A stretch of DNA of 37,683 bases from an uncultured Verrucomicrobiota bacterium (lineage in GTDB: Bacteria > Verrucomicrobiota > Kiritimatiellia > RFP12 > UBA1067), in assembly GCA_945834475.1 (NCBI GenBank), contig CAMAHK010000001.1:82175-119857 (forward strand), in the 5' to 3' direction. Position numbers and translations under genes: made by a program. The notes under the pieces are model-generated. The model was not told where the DNA came from. It searched no databases and saw only the letters and a list, made by a program, of their open reading frames with translations. Of the stretch, positions 23,275 to 32,100 are shown piece by piece. Position 1 is the first letter of the stretch; every line of letters starts with the position of its first letter.

Positions 23275-24588
23275 ATGCGCAATATCCTTTACAGGCTCGG
23301 AGTCCCTCTTCTAGTCGCCGCCGCAGCGGGCTGCGTGACGATGGATGAGGATTCCGAGAAGGCCGTTGCGGCGCTACGGATTGGGCAAACCGAGATGGCT
23401 CTCCAATGGAGCGAGGAACTTGCTCGGGAAAGCCATTACACGAAGCGCCTGGGCGAGGTCGAGGCCGCGCGCGTCAATATGCTTTTGGGCCGTCTTTCGC
23501 AGGCGGAGACTTGGTATCGCCGGGCGATAGACCAAGCGATTGATCGTAAGGAGGCACAGCCGAAGATTAAACTCTCGGATGTCGGCAACGAGGTTCTGGC
23601 CGGTACGGTGACTGACGACCGTACGCGCGAGTATGTGCTGTCACCGTACGAACTCAATCTGGCACTGGAGTACGCGATCCTCACGCAGGAAGCTCTCGGG
23701 AAACGTGAGGACGCGCTGGTTGACGCGCGTCTTGCGGTTTACGTGCAGGACAATCTCGCGGAAACCTACGGAGCTGACGTGACTAAGGCCGAAGCTTCGG
23801 CATCCGCAACGGCGAAGGGCATCTGCGACGATTCGATGAAGTCCGTGACCGACCTAATGGCGGAAACGCGCAATTCTTGGGAGAATCCCGTTCTGTGGTG
23901 GCTCACGGGCGTCCTCTTCGAGGCGAATGGTGAACGCGATTTCGCCTTGCAGAGCTATCGCAAGGCGGCGGCGATTCGCGGGGATAACCCCGTCTTCGCG
24001 GCGGATGTCGCGCGGCTTGAGGCGAATAAGCCGATTGCAGAAACGGAAGGCCGCGTTGTGTTTATCTGCGGCGAGGGTTTTGTCGCGGGACGCCACTCGC
24101 TCAAGGTGCCCGTGCCGCTTTATACGGCGATGTCTATCGACATTCCGTTTTACCGCGATGCGTCGTACACGCCGCGGACGGTGATGATCGGCGAAACGGG
24201 CCTCCCGGCTTCGGCGGCGTCGCCGGCCATGAACATTCAGTCCTTGGCCTGCCGTGACCTCAAGGATCATCTGCCGGGCATCGTCGCGCGCAACCTGACG
24301 CGGGCGGCGACCGCAGCGGCGGCACAGGCGGCCGTCAATCATGCCGGGAACGATTACGCGAAACTTGCGGTGCTGGCGGCGAATGCTGCGGCCATGGCCT
24401 TTCGGCGGGCGGATACGCGTTGCTGGCGGACGTTGCCGCTCGGCGAGCAGGTCTGGAGCGCAACCGTGGCACCGGGCACGCATGAGTTCAATGTCAGTTT
24501 TGGCGAAAAGATTCAAGTCGTGAAGCTGGATCTGAAACCCGGCGAGACGAAGATTTTGTATGTCAACGGAATGGAGTACAAACAATGA
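23275..24588 (+). CDS. COG3014-type TPR lipoprotein
   Basis: A 437-residue lipoprotein: signal peptide with lipobox LLVAAAAGC, so Cys19 or so would be lipidated. Residues about 25-250 are helical TPR-like pairs (MALQWSEELARES, NMLLGRLSQAETWYRRAI, DALVDARLAVYV, ALQSYRKAAAI). The C-terminal part contains PVPLYTAMSIDIPFYR, an alanine-rich helical stretch and a beta-rich end (FNVSFGEKIQVVKLDLKPGETK). This arrangement matches the COG3014 family found next to ycfL and lpoB in gammaproteobacteria. It overlaps ycfL by ATGA. It likely sits in the periplasm with the LpoB system. Confidence 0.78.
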   Translation: MRNILYRLGVPLLVAAAAGCVTMDEDSEKAVAALRIGQTEMALQWSEELARESHYTKRLGEVEAARVNMLLGRLSQAETWYRRAIDQAIDRKEAQPKIKLSDVGNEVLAGTVTDDRTREYVLSPYELNLALEYAILTQEALGKREDALVDARLAVYVQDNLAETYGADVTKAEASASATAKGICDDSMKSVTDLMAETRNSWENPVLWWLTGVLFEANGERDFALQSYRKAAAIRGDNPVFAADVARLEANKPIAETEGRVVFICGEGFVAGRHSLKVPVPLYTAMSIDIPFYRDASYTPRTVMIGETGLPASAASPAMNIQSLACRDLKDHLPGIVARNLTRAATAAAAQAAVNHAGNDYAKLAVLAANAAAMAFRRADTRCWRTLPLGEQVWSATVAPGTHEFNVSFGEKIQVVKLDLKPGETKILYVNGMEYKQ

Positions 24589-24992
24589 ACAAGATTAGTC
24601 TTCTGGCGGCGCTCCTGGTTGGAGCCGCCGGGTGTGTCGAAACCGCGGGAACGCGGGTGACCTTGGATACGCGCACGGGAGAGGCGTCCGTCCTCGAATG
24701 CTCGACGCGCCTCTCGAATCGGTTGAAGGTCGTGCGTGCGACGTATAGTGATGCGAGTGAGGGCATCAAGCGGGCGACGGTGACGGTTGCCTCAGATACG
24801 CACAAGCGGCAGGAGCTTCAGGCCCGTATGGTCTGGCTGGACGAAGACGGCGCGGAGATTGATGCGGATGCGAAGTCCTTCCGCGCAATCGTGCTGGATG
24901 GTATGGATACGACGACCATTACGGGTGTCGCACCGAACTCCCGCGCGGTGTCGGTGAAGCTTCAGGTCCGCGAGACGGATACGGCGCAGTGA
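24585..24992 (+). CDS. ycfL: YcfL-like lipoprotein (DUF1425)
   Basis: A 135-residue small lipoprotein with signal and lipobox LLAALLVGAAGC. The mature part is a single beta-sandwich-like domain (LSNRLKVVRATYSDASEGIKRA, LQARMVWLDEDGAEID, TTTITGVAPNSRAVSVKLQVRE), which is the DUF1425/YcfL layout. It lies between COG3014 and lpoB, the same order seen in gammaproteobacteria. Family assignment rests on this context as much as on sequence. Confidence 0.72.
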   Translation: MNKISLLAALLVGAAGCVETAGTRVTLDTRTGEASVLECSTRLSNRLKVVRATYSDASEGIKRATVTVASDTHKRQELQARMVWLDEDGAEIDADAKSFRAIVLDGMDTTTITGVAPNSRAVSVKLQVRETDTAQ

Positions 24993-25038
24993 TTCGCAGT
25001 CGGCAATGAGTGGTTTGTGACTAGTAAAGGAAGCTAAA

Positions 25039-25635
25039 ATGAACAAGGTTTTGATGATTGGTGTGGCGGCAGTGGCCGCTTCGGTTCTGTCGGGTTGCGC
25101 GACGACGCAGGCGCGCGAGACGCAGTTGGATCGCAAGGCGATGTCCGCCGCGCTGGAGCCGCAGGATGTGCGTCGGACTGTCGAGAAGATGGTCGATTCG
25201 ATGCTCGCGGACCAGGACTTCATCGCGGAGATCGGTGGGAAGAAGCCGGTTCTCGATGTCTCGGGGATCCAGAATCGTTCGACGATGCACGTCGATATGG
25301 CATCGATTACCGATTCGATCCGCACGAAGCTTCTCCGTTCGCGTAAGTTCCGCTTCATGGATCGCACGAATGCGGCGGAAGACCTGCAGTTTATGAACGA
25401 TCAGGCGCTCAACGGTTTGACGGACCAGAACAAGGCGGTCCGCGCCGGTCAGCAGTCCGCCGCGCAGATGTACCTTTACGGGGCGCTCACGGAAATGCGT
25501 CAGCAGGTCGACGGCGTGACGGACCGCTACTACAAGTTCACGTTGAATCTGAAGGATCTCAAGTCGGGCGAGCTCGTCTGGTCTGACGAGCAGGAGATCC
25601 GCAAGGAACAGACGAAAAGCGTCATGGGCTTCTGA
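25039..25635 (+). CDS. lpoB: Penicillin-binding protein activator LpoB-like lipoprotein
   Basis: A 198-residue outer-membrane lipoprotein (lipobox SVLSGCATT). In E. coli LpoB reaches through the peptidoglycan to activate the synthase PBP1b. The mature domain starts after a short linker: DVRRTVEKMVDSMLADQDF, PVLDVSGIQNRSTMHVD, LLRSRKFRFMDR, YLYGALTEMRQ and YKFTLNLKDLKSGELVWSDEQEIRKE, all standard for the family. A good SD (AAAGGAAG) precedes the ATG. No PBP1 gene is in the window. Confidence 0.88.
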   Translation: MNKVLMIGVAAVAASVLSGCATTQARETQLDRKAMSAALEPQDVRRTVEKMVDSMLADQDFIAEIGGKKPVLDVSGIQNRSTMHVDMASITDSIRTKLLRSRKFRFMDRTNAAEDLQFMNDQALNGLTDQNKAVRAGQQSAAQMYLYGALTEMRQQVDGVTDRYYKFTLNLKDLKSGELVWSDEQEIRKEQTKSVMGF

Positions 25636-25683
25636 TTCACGCTGAGATTTGTGGGTCGCCCGGTTTCAATAATCTAATTAGTG

Positions 25684-25770
25684 CTAGAATCTGTCTTCAT
25701 AGTCCCAGCCGAGAAACTTCTTGAAGCCGCAAATTAAGGACAAGGTCAAGAACAATTCATAATCGTTCAT
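25684..25770 (-). CDS. Micro-ORF 2, 28 residues, overlaps micro-ORF 1
   Basis: On the minus strand an ATG at 25770-25768 overlaps the stop of the preceding micro-ORF (ATGA). The 28 codons run MNDYELFLTLSLICG and end KKFLGWDYEDRF before TAG at 25686-25684. It has a short hydrophobic N-terminal half and a charged, aromatic C-terminal half. No known family. Support comes from coupling, position behind the CaCA antiporter and a clean frame; the size is too small for statistics. Confidence 0.45.
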   Translation of the reverse strand: MNDYELFLTLSLICGFKKFLGWDYEDRF

Positions 25771-25856
25771 TTCCCGTCGACTAGGCGGCCGAGCAGGCAC
25801 ATGCCGAGGACGAGAAGGATGTCGAGGGCGACGATAACGCAGAGTCGTAGAATCAT
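25767..25856 (-). CDS. Micro-ORF 1, 29-residue predicted single-helix membrane peptide
   Basis: Minus-strand ATG at 25856-25854 with a strong SD (AAGGAG at 25868-25863, 6-nt spacer), only 22 nt after the CaCA stop. The peptide begins MILRLCVIVALDILL and continues VLGMCLLGRLVDGK, one hydrophobic helix with an Asp in the middle and basic ends. It overlaps micro-ORF 2 by ATGA. It may be a regulatory or accessory subunit of the antiporter; that is inference. Confidence 0.6.
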   Translation of the reverse strand: MILRLCVIVALDILLVLGMCLLGRLVDGK

Positions 25857-25877
25857 GATGTGCTCCTTGATTGAGGA

Positions 25878-26816
25878 TTAGAGCCAGGTCAGAAGGGCGT
25901 AGGCCAGGAAGCCCAGCAGCAGAACGGCGCCACGCCAGCGTGTGAGCCGCCGCGTGAAGAGAAGTGTGGTTATGGCAAAGAGAAACGGCAGATCTCGCGA
26001 CAGGATTTCTGGCGCAGCGTGGTCAAGCGGATGCAGCGCCGCGCTGATGCCGACGACGGCGAGCATATTGAAGAGGTTGGAGCCGAGGATGTTGCCCAGG
26101 ATGAGATCGGTCTGCCGACGGCGAAGGGCGACGATCGAGGTCGTGAGCTCGGGGAGTGACGTGCCGGCGGCAACGACCGTGAGGCCAATCACAAGTTCGG
26201 GCACACCGAGCTGTCGCGCAATCGTTTCCGCGCTCCAGACGACAAGAGCGGACGAGCCAAGTAGCACGGCAAGTGAGACGGCCAGCGGCAGGAGACGTCC
26301 GTCAGAGGATCTTTCAGGCGTTGTTGCGGGAATGGCATTGCGTGCGTCACGACGCAGAAGGGCGAAGACATAGATTGCAAAGAGGACGAGCAACAGGATT
26401 CCGCCGAGACGGGTCACGCCGTGGCAGAAGGCGAGGATTGCGGCGGAAATCAGCGTTACCGCGAGGAGAACCGGCAGGATGCCGTGACGGATACGCGGTT
26501 TGATGCGGAGTGGATGGATGAGGGCGAGAAGGCCGAGAATGACGGCGATGTTGTAGCTGCACGATCCATAGGCGTTGCCGAGCGAAAGGTCAGCGTGGGC
26601 GTCGAGCGCGGAAAAGACCGAGACCGTCAGTTCGGGCAGAGATGTGCCGAAGCCGACGATGACGATACCAATCAGAAAGGGTGACATCGAAAGGCGCCGG
26701 GCGAGTCCGACGGACTCGTCAACAAAACGCTCAGAGCTCCATCCCAAGAGAAGGAATCCTCCGGCAAGAGTCAGCGCGGCCTCCCAGATGTTGAATTCGG
26801 TCAGGGTCGTTGTCAT
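25878..26816 (-). CDS. Calcium/sodium antiporter, CaCA family (YrbG-like)
   Basis: A 312-residue inner-membrane cation exchanger with about ten hydrophobic helices in two inverted halves. The two alpha-repeats are GFGTSLPELTVSVFSAL with GNAYGSCSYNIAVILG, and AAGTSLPELTTSIVAL with GNILGSNLFNMLAVVG; the GTSLPE acidic residues bind the cation in this family. The first repeat has GSCSYN where most have GSNIFN, which may alter selectivity. The ATG at 26816 is preferred: an upstream frame to 26975 runs over a -10 box and lacks hydrophobic pattern. Two micro-ORFs follow downstream in the same direction. Confidence 0.92.
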   Translation of the reverse strand: MTTTLTEFNIWEAALTLAGGFLLLGWSSERFVDESVGLARRLSMSPFLIGIVIVGFGTSLPELTVSVFSALDAHADLSLGNAYGSCSYNIAVILGLLALIHPLRIKPRIRHGILPVLLAVTLISAAILAFCHGVTRLGGILLLVLFAIYVFALLRRDARNAIPATTPERSSDGRLLPLAVSLAVLLGSSALVVWSAETIARQLGVPELVIGLTVVAAGTSLPELTTSIVALRRRQTDLILGNILGSNLFNMLAVVGISAALHPLDHAAPEILSRDLPFLFAITTLLFTRRLTRWRGAVLLLGFLAYALLTWL

Positions 26817-26852
26817 GGGCGTTTCCCAGTTGGCTGTTGATGAAACACCTGA

Positions 26853-26858
26853 ATTATA
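26853..26858 (-). promoter_or_regulatory. -10 element of the CaCA gene
   Basis: TATAAT on the minus strand at 26858-26853, with about 30 nt of leader to the ATG at 26816. No -35 at normal spacing and no TGn extension. The gap to the divergent AGE gene is 178 bp. Confidence 0.55.
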
Positions 26859-26962
26859 CGTCCTTGGCGCGGCGAAGTCGGTCGCAAAACGAACGACAAT
26901 TCCAAAGACAGCCATCCGGCCAAATGCAGTAGTTCTTCTCTCTCCTGTCTGTTTGGGGTTTG

Positions 26963-26971
26963 TGCTATAAT
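26963..26971 (+). promoter_or_regulatory. Extended -10 promoter of the AGE epimerase gene
   Basis: TGCTATAAT with the hexamer at 26966-26971, start of transcription near 26978 and an AGGGAG SD at 26981-26986, 8 nt before the ATG. Confidence 0.72.
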
Positions 26972-26994
26972 ACACGCACTAGGGAGAACTCAAC

Positions 26995-28167
26995 ATGAAG
27001 ACGACTTATTGGCAAGACTGCAGCGTCGCCTACAAGGACGAGCTTTTGAACAACATCATGCCGTTCTGGATGAAGCACGGCTTCGACAAGAAGAACGGCG
27101 GCGTGTACACGTGCGTCGACCGTGACGGCACGCTGATGGACACGACGAAGTCCGTCTGGTTCCAGGGCCGCTTCGGCTGGATGACGGCCTACGCGTACAA
27201 CCTCGTGAAGAAGGACAAGAAGTGGCTCGCCGCGTCCAAGAGCTGTTGCGAGTTCCTCGAGAACCACTGCTTCGACAAGAAGGACGGCCGCGCGTACTTC
27301 GAGGTGACGGCCGAGGGCGTCGGGCTCCGCAAGCGCCGCTATGTCTTCTCCGAATGCTTCGCCGCGATCGCGTACGCCGAGTACTCGCTCGCTTCGGGCG
27401 ACAAGGCCTGGGGCAAGAAGGCGCTCGAGCTTTTCAAGCGCATCCGCAAGTTCGTCGCGAACCCGAAGAAGTACATGCCCGCAAAGTACGAGCCGACCCT
27501 CGAGGCGCAGGGCCACTCGCTCACGATGATCCTCATCAACGTCGCGAATGTCCTCAAGCAGATTTCCGATGATCCGGTCCTCGACCAGCAGATCACCGAG
27601 TCCATCGAGATGCTGGTCAAGTACTTCATCCATCCCGAGTTCAAGGCGCTCCTCGAGATGGTCGGTCCGAACGGCGAGTTCATTGACACGCTCGCGGGCC
27701 GTGTAATCAACCCGGGTCACTGCATCGAGACCTCGTGGTTCCTTCTCGACGTCGCACTCGCCCGCAAGGACGAGGCCCTCAAGGAGATCGCGCTGAAGAT
27801 CCTCGACTGGTCGTGGGACTGGGGCTGGGACAAGAAGTACGGCGGCATCATCTCGTTCAAGGACTGCCGCAACCTGTCGCCGCAGTGCTACGAGCAGGAC
27901 ATGAAGTTCTGGTGGCCGCAGTGCGAGACGGTCATCGCGACCGCCTACGCCTACAAGGTCACGGGCGACAAGAAGTACGCGAAGATGCACAAGCTCGCGA
28001 ACGACTGGATGTGGAAGCACCTCAAGGACAAGGACTATCCCGAATGGTACGGCTACCTCCATCGCGACGGCACGGTCGCCCAGCCCGCGAAAGGCAACAT
28101 CTTCAAGGGCCCGTTCCACATCCCGCGCATGCTCGTGAAGACCTGGGAACTCACGAAGGACATGTGA
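26995..28167 (+). CDS. N-acylglucosamine 2-epimerase (AGE) family protein
   Basis: A 390-residue (alpha/alpha)6-barrel sugar epimerase/isomerase. Family features are KHGFDKKNGGVYTCVDRDG, WFQGRFGWMTAYAYN, CFAAIAYAEYSLA, NPGHCIETSWFLLD with catalytic His242, KFWWPQCETVIATAYAY and KGPFHIPRML with catalytic His375. In sialic-acid catabolism such enzymes convert ManNAc to GlcNAc, which would follow NanA (19753). Cellobiose epimerases share the fold, so specificity is inference. It has its own promoter and a strong terminator, so it is monocistronic. Confidence 0.9.
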   Translation: MKTTYWQDCSVAYKDELLNNIMPFWMKHGFDKKNGGVYTCVDRDGTLMDTTKSVWFQGRFGWMTAYAYNLVKKDKKWLAASKSCCEFLENHCFDKKDGRAYFEVTAEGVGLRKRRYVFSECFAAIAYAEYSLASGDKAWGKKALELFKRIRKFVANPKKYMPAKYEPTLEAQGHSLTMILINVANVLKQISDDPVLDQQITESIEMLVKYFIHPEFKALLEMVGPNGEFIDTLAGRVINPGHCIETSWFLLDVALARKDEALKEIALKILDWSWDWGWDKKYGGIISFKDCRNLSPQCYEQDMKFWWPQCETVIATAYAYKVTGDKKYAKMHKLANDWMWKHLKDKDYPEWYGYLHRDGTVAQPAKGNIFKGPFHIPRMLVKTWELTKDM

Positions 28168-28194
28168 GTTCCTCGCAGGAGCTCTCGGAAGGAA

Positions 28195-28225
28195 GGCTCT
28201 CCGCGGGTTTTGCGGAGAGTCTTTT
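28195..28225 (+). terminator. Terminator after the AGE epimerase gene
   Basis: A 10-bp stem, GGCTCTCCGC (28195-28204) with GCGGAGAGTC (28212-28221), loop GGGTTTT, followed by TTTT. Confidence 0.85.
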
Positions 28226-28398
28226 ACATTATCGCGAACAGGGGGCTAACGGGGACAGACCCCAGTGGTGGGGTTGTAGTGGTGGGGTCGGCTGCGGCGG
28301 TTTGGGGCACTTGTGGGTTCGGCGGTTGTGAGGGTGAACAAAGGAGGGAGCGGGTGCGTCGCACCCGCTGGGTGAAGGTAAGAGGTGACACGGTGGAA
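28226..28398. repeat. Non-coding repeat debris
   Basis: Contains GGGGACAGACCCC (about 28250-28262), a short palindrome of a type common in REP-like elements, then GTGGTGGGG-rich sequence, and the palindrome AGCGGGTGCG-T-CGCACCCGCT at 28349-28369. I see no gene in it. It may be the scar of an insertion that also removed the front of the following ATPase gene. Confidence 0.55.
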
Positions 28399-28860
28399 TT
28401 AGGGATTCCAGTCCCAGAACGGGATGATGTCGATATGGCGGGAGCCGAAAGTCAGGCGGTCTCGCTGGTCTTCCGTGATGATCGTCCCGGAGTGAAGGGA
28501 GAATGTCTCCATCGCCTTGCGAAGACCTTCGATCTCGCGATCCCTGTCTTCGTCGGTCAGTTTGACGCAAGCCTGGACGGCTGCTGTGACCGTGTGGCGG
28601 TCACGGATGATAAAATCGCACTCACCGTTGTCGTCAAAGTAGCTGATGTCCCTCGTCTGGCGGCGAAGCGCGAGGTAGACCATGTTCTCAAAGCGGGCCC
28701 CATCGTTGGGAATGCTCCGGGAGGAGACCGCATGCTCGAGTCCCGTGTCCACGCAATAGACCTTCTTCGGATTCAGGATCCTGGACTTCTCGGAGCTGCT
28801 GAAGATCGGGACGAAGAAGAACAGGTAGGCCTTCTCGATCCAGTCGCACCATCTTTCTAT
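28399..28860 (-). pseudogene. C-terminal fragment of an AAA ATPase with DUF4143 domain
   Basis: The open frame on the minus strand begins right after an in-frame TAA at 28863-28861 and has no proper start. It reads DWIEKAYLFFFVPIFSSSEK, NPKKVYCVDTGLEHAV, GARFENMVYLALRR, then ECDFIIRD and IPFWDWNP before the stop. This is the usual end of DUF4143-containing ATPases, in which a DUF4143/nuclease-like domain follows a P-loop domain. The whole P-loop half (about 250 residues) is missing. A promoter-like TATAAT and ATG lie further upstream at 29002-29015 but in another frame. Confidence 0.82.
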
Positions 28861-29164
28861 TTAGTCAATTACCATTCGCCTATTTTGACTGATGGCAGTA
28901 GAGTATCATATTCAAGCGGGGATTGCAAGTATGGCGACCGGTCGAGCGAGGGGCGGTTGTTACCGTAAGATTTGTGAAGGAGAAGAAGAAAGATTTTCTC
29001 ATGCCGGAGATTATACCACAATCAAGACCCTCACCCCCCCCGGACTGGCCATCTTCTACGCTCTCAAGAAAGCCGGCATCCTGCGCGTCAGCCCGAAGAC
29101 TGAACTCAAAGGACTCGACAGCGTTGAGCATTCCGTCCGTCCGGCATTTACATGCCACGGGCGG
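28861..29164. other. Stretch without a convincing gene
   Basis: About 300 bp between the ATPase fragment and the end of the large C25 gene. On the minus strand an ATG at 29002 follows TATAAT by 7 nt and opens a 40-codon ORF (starting MRKSFFFSFTN), which I cannot relate to anything and which may be the broken 5' end of the ATPase gene. On the plus strand a frame with TLTPPGLAIFYALKKAGILR looks faintly protein-like but has no start, SD or family. I treat the stretch as degenerate. Confidence 0.5.
29010..29018 (-). promoter_or_regulatory. Extended -10 with leaderless spacing upstream of the broken ATPase
   Basis: TGGTATAAT on the minus strand, hexamer at 29015-29010, followed by 7 nt and ATG at 29002. 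Same pattern as mazG and the gene at 37585, which suggests it was the original promoter of the now-truncated gene. Confidence 0.5.
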
Positions 29165-32100
29165 TCAGTTGCCGATTATATAGCGGATGCGGAAGAACCG
29201 TGCGCCGCCGTCGCCGTTCATGAGGATTTCGTAGTTGCCGTTGGCGTCGTTCGAGTTTTCTGTCGGCACCCAGGCGGACAGATCGCTGCTCGATTCCAGC
29301 CTGCGTTCGACCCTGATGCCGTCCGGCGGATTGACGGCGAGTTTGTCGCCGAGCACCAATTTGCCGCCATTCGTTTTAAAAGTGACAATCTCTGGCTTGA
29401 CGTTTTCGCCGATGCCCAGGGCGACGTTTTCCCAATAGCGCAAGCCGTTCGCCGCGACCGCTTGCGGGTTGCGCTTTTCGCCGGACTTTTCATCGATGAA
29501 GAGTTCGGTCGCGAAGACGACGTTTTCGATCGTGATCGTTGCATCGACCAGCTGTCCGTAAAGCTTGATATCGCCCAATGGTTCGGCTATCGTACGCAGC
29601 GCCGCGCCGGAGCAATCGGCGTTCGAGTACCAGCCGCAGAACAGCTTTCCGTTATCGCCGGTCGGCATCGGCAGCCGGAAGGGGAGTTCCGTCGTGCGGT
29701 AGAAGCTGACGCCGAGGTCGTTGCGAGTCACGCCGTCGATGACGAATTCGAGCAGGCACAAGGTCGTATCGGTCGGGTATTCGCCGGCGAACTGGACCGC
29801 GATCTTGTCCGTCGTCGCCCCGCCGTAGATGCGCAAGGCTTCGAGACAGCCGTCGCCGACTTTGTCGGCACCCACTTTGGCAATTCCCGTGCTGCCGATG
29901 CCGCCGTGCAGCGAGCCGATCTGCAGTCCGCCGCCGATCGAAGGCATGGTCGCCTCGCGGGTCCACTTGAGTTCGCCGTCGGCATAGAACTTCATCGCGC
30001 CGGCCGTGCGCGCGAGCGCGTAGGTGTGGCGCAACTGCCGCGGAAAGTGCAGCGGAACCTCCGCCCAGACTTCGTACGGCGTCGACCCGTTCGTGTGCCG
30101 CACCAGCAGCACGCTTTGGTTGTTGGTGGTGACGAGTCCGAAGCCGCCGCCGGCGAGGGTGCCGAGCATGAAGAGCGGCGTATGGTCGCCGGCGGGCATG
30201 ATGCCGGCGGCCAGCACCGTCCATTCGTCGGGGTAGGCGTAGCTGCAGTAGGGCGTGACGGCGGGGTTGAGCGCACTGCCGGTGACGTAGCCTTCGGACG
30301 ACAGGTATATGTCAGAGCCTTCTTTCGTCAGTGCGGTCGCGTTCGAGCCGGTGCTCGTGAGCGAGGTGCCGAAAGTCCAGTTGTCGAGCAGCCCCGGCGC
30401 GGTGCCGACCAGTTTGAGCGCCTTGCCGGAAAGCTGCACCACCGCCTGGCGGTTGGCGACTTCGGGCAGAGTGCCGAAACTGCCGCCGTTGATGAGCGTG
30501 TAGCCGTCGGAACCCAGGGCGCGCAGTGTCGGGCCGAAAACGATCGAACCGCTGAAGGTGGGCGTGCCGGCCGAGCAGTCGATGGTGGCGCCGTCGGCAA
30601 ATTCAATGTCCAAACCCTGCAGCGAGCCGTCGACCCGCAGCACGCCGTGCTCACCGACGAGCAGCTTGGCGTATTCGATTGTCGATTTGTTGGTGGAGGC
30701 GAAGGCGGACGCCACCCTGAAGGTGCCGCGCTCCAGGGCGATTACGCCCTCGTCGCTGACGCAGGTGGAGTAGAAATAGAAGTCGGCGTTGTCGTTCAGC
30801 GCGATCGTGAGCGTATGATTGTTGAGCGTGAGTGTCGTCTTGGTGCCGCCGTACATGAGACCAAGTCCGTCGCCCTCGAGGCGCGTATCAGCCTCGAGCG
30901 TCAATTTGCGGATGCACGTTTCGCGCTTGGCGTAGGCTGCGCCCGAGTTGCGGATCGTGCCGCCAATCGAGGTGATGTCGAAATACTTTGACGGTACGAC
31001 ATGGTTAAGGTCGAGCGTCATCCCGGCGGGCAGGGTGATGCCGGCATAGGAGTGCTTGCCGATCAGGGTCACGGTGGTGTCGGCGTTGCCGCTGTCGGCG
31101 AAGGCGTCGGATGCGCTCAGGTAATACGTTTCGCCGCGGCGGGCGAGGGCCGGCTGGCTGTCGGGGATGACCTCGACGGCGAGGTCGGTCGCGGTGACGG
31201 TGTTCGTCTGGTCGGCGATGAGCCAGGGTCCGTCCTGCTTGTAGCTGATGACGATTTCGCCGGGATACGGCACCGTGTAGGTGCCGTCGTCGTTGGCGGC
31301 GATTTCGCGTTCGGGCTCTTCGGAGACGACCGTGACGCGGGTCACGCGGATGTCGTCGGGCAGATTCGGCACGGAAAGACTGACGTACCCGCGATGGACG
31401 GTCGAGAACACGGTGACGCCCGTCGCTTCGTCCGTAGTCTCGGTCACCCGATAGTAGGGCGAATCGACCGCCGGCGGCACGAGGAACCGGCAGCCGTTCA
31501 GGCGCACGGACACGCTCTCGCCGACGGTGAGCGTGAAGGGGTCGGAGGTGTCGCAGCCGAGCGTGATCACCGCCGCGCTGTCGCCTCGCGATGCCGTGCG
31601 CGCCTCGGCGAACGATTCGTAGTTGACGGTCGTCTCGGCGCCTTCCGCATCGGTCGCGGTTACGCGCGCGGCGATCGGATAGAGCCTGCCGTCGCGGATG
31701 AACCATCCCTCGGGCGGCTCGATGTCGGCGATGACCTCGACCGTCGCACCCGATGCCGCGGCGGCGGCGATGGCGTCCGCCAGCGAATCGTAATTGACGC
31801 CGTCGACGGCGGCGACCGCGTCGGTGAAGCGTCCGTACAGCGTGAGCGCACCGCTATCGGAAGTGACGGACTTAAGTTCTGCGCCGCTATAGTCCGCCGC
31901 GGTGTACCATCCGCGGAAAACCTTGTCCGCGGCCGTTTCCGGTACCGGCAGCGCGACCGGCAGCAGTTCCGAGGCATAGGCGGCGGGCGTGAGCGTCTTT
32001 TGTTCCACGCCTTCGACCATGTAGGCCAGCGGATAGATCGCCGACACGGCGGCGCAGAACAGCGCGTCGCCGCGCTGCTCGGTGTAGAGCACGGCGCCGT

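Noticed and set aside
22185-23282. 365-codon open frame on the minus strand
   Set aside because: Antisense to the CsgG-like/PEGA gene; Arg/His-rich shadow composition.
28210-28968. 252-codon open frame on the plus strand
   Set aside because: Antisense to the DUF4143 fragment, which has clear family motifs; the rest covers repeat debris.
28892-30991. 699-codon open frame on the plus strand
   Set aside because: Mostly antisense to the C25 gene; the short LTPPGLAIFYALKKAG segment is curious but has no start or family.
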